A stretch of DNA of 64,000 bases from Gemmatimonadota bacterium (GTDB taxonomy: Bacteria > Gemmatimonadota > Gemmatimonadetes > Gemmatimonadales > Gemmatimonadaceae): the NCBI GenBank assembly GCA_016191225.1, contig JACPPC010000020.1, positions 1 through 64,000 of the forward strand. The letters run 5' to 3'. Positions 57,583 to 64,000 of this stretch are shown here, piece after piece. The stretch's first letter is position 1, and the number at the start of each line of letters is the position of its first letter. The translations under genes were made by a program, and so were the position numbers. The notes beneath the pieces are model-generated. The model worked only from the letters and a program-made list of their open reading frames with translations. It had not been told where the DNA came from and did no database searches.

Positions 57583-58605
57583 CTATCGCTTCGTGACGCC
57601 GAGCCCCGGGCCCGTCGGAAGCACCACCTGCCCTCCCGCGATCGTCGCCCCGGCGAACGGGTCCTTCTTGAGCAGCGCCGCCCCGTCCAGGTCCACCGCG
57701 TCGAGCAACGGCGTCAGGTGCGCCGCCGCCGTGATCCCCAGCGACGTCTCGATCATGCACCCCAGCATCACCGACATCCCGTGCGCCCGCGCGATCGCCA
57801 CCATCTTGATCGCCTCGCGGAGCCCGCCGCACTTCGCCGTCTTGATGTTGATCCCGTCCACGACGCCCGCCAGCTTCGCCACGTCCACGCTCGTCACGCA
57901 CGACTCGTCGGCCACGATCGGCAGGCTCGACCGTTCGCGCACGAAGCGCATCCCCTCGAGGTCGTGCCCCGGCAGCGGCTGCTCCAGGAACTCCACCCCG
58001 AGGTCCTGCAGGATCGGCACCATCCGCAGGGCATGCTTCGCCGTCCACGCCGCGTTGGCATCGACGCGAATCACCTTCGCCGGCGCCTCCTCGCGCACCG
58101 CGGTGATGATCTCGCGGTCGCGGTCGGTGCCCAGCTTGACCTTGAGGATCGGGTAGGGCGCGGCCTCCTTCACCCGCTGCCGGGTGGTCGCGATGTCGGG
58201 GGCGATCGCGATCGTGAAGCTCGACCGCGGCGCCGCGCCGGGCTCGAGTCCCCACAGCTTCCACAGCGGCACGCCGAGTCGCTTGCCCACGATGTCGTGG
58301 GCGGCCGCGCTGATCGCGCTCTTGAGGGCGCCGTTGTGCGCGATGCTCGTGCGCATCGCATGCTCGAGCGCCTCCAGCGACCAGGCGTCGCTCGCCTCCA
58401 CGATCGGCCGCAACCGCTCCAGCACCGCGATCCCCGAGTCCACCGTCTCGCCGTAGAGCCCGCTCGGCGCCGCCTCGCCCCAGCCTTCCACGCCGTCGTC
58501 GGCCAGCAGCTTCACGCACAGCGTGCGCCAGGTCGACGAGCCGCCGCGGGCGATGATGAACGGGTGCGTCGTCTCGACGGTCACGACCTCGTGCGACAGC
58601 TTCAT
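57583..58605 (-). CDS. Dipeptide epimerase (enolase superfamily, L-Ala-D/L-Glu epimerase type)
   Basis: TTHPFIIARGGSSTWRTLCVKLLADDGVEGWGEAAPSGLYGET...ILKVKLGTDRDREIITAVRE...IRVDANAAWT...FLEQPLPGHDLEG...GGLREAIKM. Confidence 0.88.
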   Translation of the reverse strand: MKLSHEVVTVETTHPFIIARGGSSTWRTLCVKLLADDGVEGWGEAAPSGLYGETVDSGIAVLERLRPIVEASDAWSLEALEHAMRTSIAHNGALKSAISAAAHDIVGKRLGVPLWKLWGLEPGAAPRSSFTIAIAPDIATTRQRVKEAAPYPILKVKLGTDRDREIITAVREEAPAKVIRVDANAAWTAKHALRMVPILQDLGVEFLEQPLPGHDLEGMRFVRERSSLPIVADESCVTSVDVAKLAGVVDGINIKTAKCGGLREAIKMVAIARAHGMSVMLGCMIETSLGITAAAHLTPLLDAVDLDGAALLKKDPFAGATIAGGQVVLPTGPGLGVTKR

Positions 58606-58612
58606 GGGGACG

Positions 58613-59626
58613 TCAGGGCCTGGTGGGAGTGGACGTGCCGAAGGGCGACCAGCCGGTCGCGGCGGCACGCCACGCATCGGGCTGGCCTCCCGCGCCCAGC
58701 CAGCGCAGCAGTGCCTCGGCCAGGTCGGCGCCGCGCTGGTGCCGGTCGTCGGGACTCTTGCTCAGGCAGCGCATGATGATCGCCGACAGCGCGCCCGGCA
58801 CCGCCGGGTTCACCGTGTCGGGGGCCACGGGCGACTCGTGCACATGCTTGTAGCCCACCGAGTACGCGTCGGCCCCGTCGAACGGCGGAAACCCCACCAC
58901 GCACTCGTAGAGCATCACCCCCACGCCGTACAGGTCGCTGCGGCCATCGACCAGCTTGCCCATCGCCTGCTCGGGGGACATGTAGTGCGGCGTGCCCATC
59001 GCCCGGCCGCCGGCGGTCAGCCGGCCGTGGAAGCGCGCGGTGGCGATGCCGAAGTCGGTCAGGCGCGCATTGCTGTCCTCGTCGAACAGCACGTTGTCGG
59101 GCTTGATGTCGCGGTGCACCACGCCGCGCCGGTGCGCGTAGTCGAGCGCGACGCTCACCTGCGCGCAGGCCGCCGCGGCCTTCTCGGCGGCGACCGTGCG
59201 CGTCGCCATCAGCCGGGCGGCGAGCGAGCCGCCCGCCATGTACGGCATCACGAGGTACACGGTGTTCCCCGACTCGCCGTAGTCGTCGATCGGGCAGATG
59301 TGCGGGTGGTTGAGCCGGCTCGCCGCCTCGGCCTCGCGGCGGAAGCGCTCGCGCATCTCGGCCTCCCGCGCCAGCGACGCGTGCAGCACCTTGACCACCA
59401 GCGGCCGCCCGAGCGCCTCGTGCTCGGCGTAGTACACGTGCGCCATGCCCCCCGACCCGAGCTTCTTGACGATGCGGTAGCGGTTGCCGGTCGCGAGCCG
59501 CAGCGTCCCGACTTCCTCGTCCGGCTTCTCCGCCGGCGGGTCGGCCAGCACTGGCAGGGTGGAACTGCAGCGCGTGCAGTGCGTCGCCCGCGCCCGGTTC
59601 CACGTGCCGCAGTCAGGACAGAACAC
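58613..59626 (-). CDS. Serine/threonine protein kinase with N-terminal zinc ribbon
   Basis: MFCPDCGTWNRARATHCTRCSSTL; YRIVKKLGSGGMAHVYYAEH; VVHRDIKPDNVLF; LTDFGIATA. Confidence 0.92.
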   Translation of the reverse strand: MFCPDCGTWNRARATHCTRCSSTLPVLADPPAEKPDEEVGTLRLATGNRYRIVKKLGSGGMAHVYYAEHEALGRPLVVKVLHASLAREAEMRERFRREAEAASRLNHPHICPIDDYGESGNTVYLVMPYMAGGSLAARLMATRTVAAEKAAAACAQVSVALDYAHRRGVVHRDIKPDNVLFDEDSNARLTDFGIATARFHGRLTAGGRAMGTPHYMSPEQAMGKLVDGRSDLYGVGVMLYECVVGFPPFDGADAYSVGYKHVHESPVAPDTVNPAVPGALSAIIMRCLSKSPDDRHQRGADLAEALLRWLGAGGQPDAWRAAATGWSPFGTSTPTRP

Positions 59627-59656
59627 GACGCCTCCGCGCCCGGGCCGCCACGATCG

Positions 59657-60697
59657 CTACACCCATTTCCGCACCCGGAGCAGGAAGACGCCGAGCCCGC
59701 CGAGGCCGAGCTGGATCGCCAGCATCCACCAGAAGCCGTGGGGCTCGTTCGCGAGGGGGATCTGCGTGAAGTTCATCCCCCACATGCCGCTGATCACCAC
59801 GAACGGGACGCTCAGCGTCGCCACGACGCTGAGCCCGGTGGTGATGCGCCCCAGCCGGATCGACACCTGCGACAGGTACGAGTCGAGCGTGCTGCTCAGC
59901 AGGTCGCGGTAGGTGTCGATCGCGTCGTTGATGCGCAGCAGGTGGTCGTAGATGTCGCGGAAGTAGACCTGCACGTCCGGCGTCAGCAGCGAGTTGGGGC
60001 GGTTGGTCATGATGTTCAGCACCTCGCGCTGCGGCCCGAGGTGCCGCCGCAGCGAGAGGATCAGCCGCTTCAGGGCGAAGATGTCCGACATCGCCCGCTC
60101 GTCGAACTTCTCGATCACCCGCACCTCGAGCTCGTCGAGCAGCTCGTCCACCTTGTCCATCACCGGGAAGTACGCGTCCACCGCCGCGTCCACGATCGCG
60201 TGCAGCAGCCGGTCGGTGCCGCGCGCCAGCAGGTCCGGGCTGCGCTGCACCCGCCCCACCTGCTCCTCGATCAGCTGCACCCGCCCCGCGTGCGTCGTCA
60301 CGAGGAAGTTCTTCCCGAGGAAGAAGCAGATGTTGAACGTCTCGATGTCGTACGGGTCGTCGGTGTCGTGCCGGTAGAGCACCGCGCGCACGATCAGGAA
60401 GACGACGTTGTTGTAGTCCTCGATCTTGACGCGCGAGTTCGGGCTGAGGGTGTCCTCCACGGCCAGCGGGTGGAAGCCGAACACGTTTTCGAGGCAGGCC
60501 ACCTGGTGCAGGTCGGTCACGTCGAGGTCCACCCACAGCTGGCCCGTCCCCGAGTCGCGCGCCGCCACCAGCTCGCGCGGCGACAGGTCCGTGGCCAGCA
60601 CCCCCTCGGCCGTCCGGTGCCACGACCGCAGCCCCCGCGCGTGCTGGCGCGGCGTTGCGTCTGCTGCCGGGGCGACTGCTGGTTCGGATACCGCCAC
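59657..60697 (-). CDS. CorA family magnesium/cobalt transporter
   Basis: FGFHPLAVEDTLSPNSRVKIEDYNNVVFLIVRA...TLSVPFVVISGMWGMNFTQIP (GMN motif). Confidence 0.93.
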   Translation of the reverse strand: MAVSEPAVAPAADATPRQHARGLRSWHRTAEGVLATDLSPRELVAARDSGTGQLWVDLDVTDLHQVACLENVFGFHPLAVEDTLSPNSRVKIEDYNNVVFLIVRAVLYRHDTDDPYDIETFNICFFLGKNFLVTTHAGRVQLIEEQVGRVQRSPDLLARGTDRLLHAIVDAAVDAYFPVMDKVDELLDELEVRVIEKFDERAMSDIFALKRLILSLRRHLGPQREVLNIMTNRPNSLLTPDVQVYFRDIYDHLLRINDAIDTYRDLLSSTLDSYLSQVSIRLGRITTGLSVVATLSVPFVVISGMWGMNFTQIPLANEPHGFWWMLAIQLGLGGLGVFLLRVRKWV

Positions 60698-60772
60698 GCA
60701 CGCTCCATGGGCATGAACGGACTCGCCGCGTCCGCGCCGCCACCGGGAACCGCGCGGCGCGACCCACCGAAG

Positions 60773-61699
60773 TTACGCCAATGCCCGCAGGTGTGTCACC
60801 ACCGCCCCGGCCACCGCATCGGGGGCATACCCGCCCTCGAGCGCGCTCACCAGGCGACCGTCGCACCACCCTTCCGCCCGCTGCACCAGCCCGCGCGTCA
60901 GGTGCGCGACGTCCTCCCCCCGCAGCGTGAAGCCGCCCAGCGGGTCGCCGGCCAGTGAGTCGAACCCCGCCGAGACGAGCACCAGGTCGGGACGCCAGCC
61001 CTCGGTCGCGGCGTCGATCGCCCCCTCCAGCGCGCCGACGTACGCGTCCGGCGCGAGGCCCCCCGCCATCGGCACGTTCCAGACGCTCCCGTACGGCCCG
61101 CTGTCCCCCGCCGCCCCCGTGCCGGGGTACCACGGCCACTGGTGCATCGACACGAACCGGATCGTGGGCGTGTCCTGCACCAGTGCCTGCGTGCCGTTGC
61201 CGTGGTGCACGTCCCAGTCGACCACCAGCACCCGCGCCGCACCATGCCGGGCACGGGCGTAGTGGGCGGCGATCGCCACGTTTCCGAACAGGCAGAAGCC
61301 CATGCCGCTCCCCCGGAGGGCGTGGTGCCCGGGAGGCCGCACCGCGCAGAATGACCGCCGGTTGCGCCCGTCGAAGGCCCGGTCAACCGCGTCGAGGAGG
61401 CATCCGGCGGCGGCGGTGGCAGCGTCCCACGACCCCTCGCTGACCACGGTGTCGCCGTCGAGGTGGCCGCCTTCGGACGCGGCCAGGGCTTGCACCCGTT
61501 CGACGTACGCCGGGTCGTGCGCCAGCGCGAGTTCGGCGGCGGTCGCGTGGCGCCCCTCCACGTGCTCCAGCGCCTCGAACAGGTCCGGCGCATCGCGCAG
61601 GGCGCGCGTGATCGCGCGCAGGCGGCCGACGTGCTCGGGGTGGTTCCACCCGGTGTCGTGCCGCCCGCAGTCGGCGTGCGACACGAAGGCCACCGGCAT
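60773..61699 (-). CDS. Histone deacetylase family protein
   Basis: WNHPEHVGRLRAI, FCAVRPPGHHALRGSGMGFCLFGNVAIAA, VLVVDWDVHHGNGTQALVQD, LVLVSAGFDSLAGDPLGGF. Confidence 0.93.
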   Translation of the reverse strand: MPVAFVSHADCGRHDTGWNHPEHVGRLRAITRALRDAPDLFEALEHVEGRHATAAELALAHDPAYVERVQALAASEGGHLDGDTVVSEGSWDAATAAAGCLLDAVDRAFDGRNRRSFCAVRPPGHHALRGSGMGFCLFGNVAIAAHYARARHGAARVLVVDWDVHHGNGTQALVQDTPTIRFVSMHQWPWYPGTGAAGDSGPYGSVWNVPMAGGLAPDAYVGALEGAIDAATEGWRPDLVLVSAGFDSLAGDPLGGFTLRGEDVAHLTRGLVQRAEGWCDGRLVSALEGGYAPDAVAGAVVTHLRALA

Positions 61700-61714
61700 C
61701 GCGGGCGCGGGCGG

Positions 61715-62041
61715 TCAGCGCACCGGGCGCCGGCGTCGGTGCGAGAGCGACAGGATGGCGCGGTCGGGAATCCCCGCCGACGCGAGCCCCATCGACTCGT
61801 CGAGCACCTCCACCCCGCGGTGCTTCACCACGTAGTCCTCGGGCGCGCTCGCCCCGGGCTCGAGGGCCGACAGCGCGGCCTCCTTCACGGCGAGCACCGG
61901 CTCGCCCGCCGGCGCCTCGATCCGCACCACGTCGTACGACTCGAGGAGCTGCACCCGCACCGACACCCGCGCCCCAGCGCCCGGCGACAGCACGATCGCC
62001 CCCGCCCGCGCCCGGAGCTGGTCCGTGAACGCGCCGCTCAT
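61715..62041 (-). CDS. Small protein with ubiquitin-like (beta-grasp/YukD-like) sequence pattern
   Basis: VSVRVQLLESYDVVRIEAPAGEPVLAVKEAALSALEPG...EDYVVKHRGVEVLDESMGLASAGIPDRAILSLSHRRRRPVR parallels the ubiquitin strand-helix-strand order by eye. Confidence 0.6.
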   Translation of the reverse strand: MSGAFTDQLRARAGAIVLSPGAGARVSVRVQLLESYDVVRIEAPAGEPVLAVKEAALSALEPGASAPEDYVVKHRGVEVLDESMGLASAGIPDRAILSLSHRRRRPVR

Positions 62042-62349
62042 GCGCCCCCCTCGGGCAACGCCGGCAGCGACGACAGGAAGCGCGCCACCTGCTGGTCGAA
62101 CATGTAGCTCGAGCCGGTCACCTCGGTCGCGCCGTCCACCACGCGGGCGGCGACCAAGATCTCCTCGCCCCCCTGCCCGCGGAAGGTGGCGTACCCGGGG
62201 CCCTCCTGTTCCAGGAACGCCACGTACACGCTGTTGCGCCGGGCACAGAACTGCGTCGCCGCGGCGAGCGCCGCGTCGGGAGTCATCGGCGTGCGCGCAC
62301 GCTGCATCGTGCGGTCGTGCTGCAGGTGGGGCTTTGCGTCGGTCGGCAT
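62038..62349 (-). CDS. Small hypothetical protein coupled to the ubiquitin-like ORF
   Basis: ATQFCARRNSVYVAFLEQEGPGYATFRGQGGEEILVAARVVDG; 4-nt overlap (ATGA) with the next gene; start uncertain (62349 or 62286). Confidence 0.55.
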   Translation of the reverse strand: MPTDAKPHLQHDRTMQRARTPMTPDAALAAATQFCARRNSVYVAFLEQEGPGYATFRGQGGEEILVAARVVDGATEVTGSSYMFDQQVARFLSSLPALPEGGA

Positions 62350-62377
62350 GGTTGCGAGTGGTGGCTGGTGCGTGGGG

Positions 62378-63754
62378 TCAGGCGGCGCCCTCGGGAGGCC
62401 GCGGGGCGCGCGGCTCCTCGACAGCCTGGAATTCCAGCGGGATCTCGAGCGTGAAGGTACTTCCCTTGCCGGGCGCCGACTCGAGCAGGATGTCGCCGCC
62501 GAGCAGCCGGGCAAGGCGCCGCGCGAGGGCGAGGCCGAGCCCGGAGCCGCCGTAGCGGCGGGTGGCGCTGCCGTCCACCTGCCGGAACTCGTCGAACACC
62601 ATCCCCTGCGCGTCGAGCGGAATGCCGATCCCGGTGTCCTGCACCACGAACCGGGCCCGTCCCGCCTCGACCCGCACCGAGACTGTCACCTCGCCGCGCG
62701 GGGTGAACTTGTAGGCATTGCCGAGGAGCGCACCCAGGATCCGGCCGAGCCGGGCGCGGTCGGTGTGCATCGGCTCCGGCTCCACCGCGGGCTCGTCCAC
62801 CCGCAGCATCACGTCCGCCGGGCGGCCCGGAGTGGCCGCGATGGCGTCGCGCATCGGCTGCCGGGGATCGAACTCCTCCAGCGTGACCGGCAGGGTGCCC
62901 TGCTTGAGGGCCGTCAGCTCCAGCATCGTGTCGATCATCTCCAGCAGCCGTTCGCTGCTGGCCTTCACCTGGCCGAGGTCGCGTCGCTGCTCCGCGGTGA
63001 GCGGCCCGCTCAATCCCTCCTCGAGGATCTGCAGGTACCCCAGCACCGCGGTGAGCGGCGTGCGCAGCTCGTGCGAGATGTTGGCGAGGAACTCGTCCTT
63101 GACCCGCCGCGCCTCGTTCACGGCCACGTACTGCCGGTCGATGTCCTCGTCGCGCTCGGAGAGGCGCGCCCTGGCGCGGCGCAGCTCCTCCGTCAGCAGG
63201 GCACGCTCGGCCGTGGTCGCCATCTGGTCGGCGACGAGGCGCATCATCGCCCGCTGGTCCGCGGTCGGCGCCCCGGCGCGCGCGAAGTAGAAGGTGACCG
63301 TGCCGAGCACGCGACGCGCGGTCACGAGCGGCACCGCCGCCAGCGCGCGGAAGCCGAGTTCCTCGGCGACCTCCTGCCAGTCCTCGAGCGACGCGTCGGC
63401 GTACACGTCGGGCACCTCGATCGTGCGCCGCTCGCTCACCGCCTCGCCGCTCGGCCCGAAGCCCACCCGCACCCGCATCTCGCCGAGCCACGGGCGATAG
63501 GCGTCGGGCCACCGGCTCGCGGCGGCGAGCCGCATCAGCTCGCTGGCGCCGTCCACCAGGTACACCGACGCAAAGCTCGCCCCGGTGTGCGGGAGCACGC
63601 GATCGAGCGCGAACTGGAAGACCTCCTCCGGCTGCTCGGCCGTGAGGAAGGCGTGCACGATCTCGCGCACGGCGGCGACTTCGTTCGGCGCGGCGTCGGG
63701 CGCGCCCGGAGCCGGGCGCACGCGATCGCCCGGGAGCGCGGCGGATCGTGGCAC
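62378..63754 (-). CDS. GAF-domain sensor histidine kinase
   Basis: ANISHELRTPLTAVLGYLQIL (H box), RILGALLGNAYKFTPRG (N box), FVVQDTGIGIP, GGSGLGLALARRLARLLGGDI. Confidence 0.93.
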   Translation of the reverse strand: MPRSAALPGDRVRPAPGAPDAAPNEVAAVREIVHAFLTAEQPEEVFQFALDRVLPHTGASFASVYLVDGASELMRLAAASRWPDAYRPWLGEMRVRVGFGPSGEAVSERRTIEVPDVYADASLEDWQEVAEELGFRALAAVPLVTARRVLGTVTFYFARAGAPTADQRAMMRLVADQMATTAERALLTEELRRARARLSERDEDIDRQYVAVNEARRVKDEFLANISHELRTPLTAVLGYLQILEEGLSGPLTAEQRRDLGQVKASSERLLEMIDTMLELTALKQGTLPVTLEEFDPRQPMRDAIAATPGRPADVMLRVDEPAVEPEPMHTDRARLGRILGALLGNAYKFTPRGEVTVSVRVEAGRARFVVQDTGIGIPLDAQGMVFDEFRQVDGSATRRYGGSGLGLALARRLARLLGGDILLESAPGKGSTFTLEIPLEFQAVEEPRAPRPPEGAA

Positions 63755-63774
63755 GAGGGGGAATCTACAGCGTC

Positions 63775-63804
63775 GTCATCCCGGGCGCAGCGAAGGACTT
63801 GCTG
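63775..63804. repeat. Dispersed repeat, copy 11
   Basis: gtcatcccgggcgcagcgaaggacttgctg. Confidence 0.65.
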
Positions 63805-63927
63805 CCGGTCGTCACCTCGAGCGGAGCATCGACAGGGGCGATCCGCAGTCGAGGGAGCTCATGAACGCCGAGCCCCGCCCTTCCGGTAGGTCGCGACTCC
63901 GCGCCTCCGGCGCCCCGCTCGACCTGA

Positions 63928-64000
63928 CTATGCCGGCAGCCGCTCCCCCAGCCACGCCCCGAGCCGCGTCGCGTCCACGCGGTCCTGCTTGAGCGTGTCG
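63928..64000 (-). CDS. C-terminal end of a CDS running off the right edge, unidentified
   Basis: Minus-strand frame reads DTLKQDRVDATRLGAWLGERLPA* . Confidence 0.4.
   Translation of the reverse strand, partial: DTLKQDRVDATRLGAWLGERLPA

Noticed and set aside
53934-57596. 1220 aa plus-strand ORF
   Set aside because: Antisense to anti-sigma, sigma and priA; no domain signal.
1-64000. tRNA/rRNA genes
   Set aside because: No cloverleaf or conserved rRNA segments noticed; an automated scan would be needed to exclude them.

Overview
This is a high-GC bacterial chromosomal window with Gemmatimonadota-like content (lineage is an inference). It holds about 50 recognisable protein-coding genes, mostly on the minus strand, and I found no rRNA, tRNA or CRISPR array. 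Recognisable blocks are: an IS30-type transposase tail at the left edge; HerA/FtsK-like ATPase; DinB; a divergent VOC/MarR pair around a near-perfect operator palindrome; msrB-msrA; a MASE1/PAS hybrid histidine kinase; a tldD/tldE pair; a VapBC module flanked by two paralogous small secreted proteins; an EVE-like/HNH endonuclease translationally coupled to a MazG-like pyrophosphohydrolase and bracketed by two similar hairpins; B12-type ribonucleotide reductase; a membrane phospho-signalling operon (Zn-ribbon/FHA, Ser/Thr kinase, PP2C, FHA-TM-trypsin protease); peptidoglycan recycling genes (nagZ-like, anmK, murQ); a reductive pyrimidine catabolism cluster; ECF sigma/anti-sigma; priA; a second Ser/Thr kinase; CorA; an HDAC-like deacetylase; and a small ubiquitin-like (beta-grasp) protein. 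A dispersed GTCATCCTGAGCGAAGCGAAGGATC-type repeat family occurs at about 11 intergenic places and supplies the stop codons of several neighbouring genes. The best candidates for something undescribed are the HNH/MazG cassette, the FHA-kinase-phosphatase-protease operon, the ubiquitin-like pair and a secreted-protein gene interrupted by one in-frame TAG. All calls come from reading the sequence; no database search was run.
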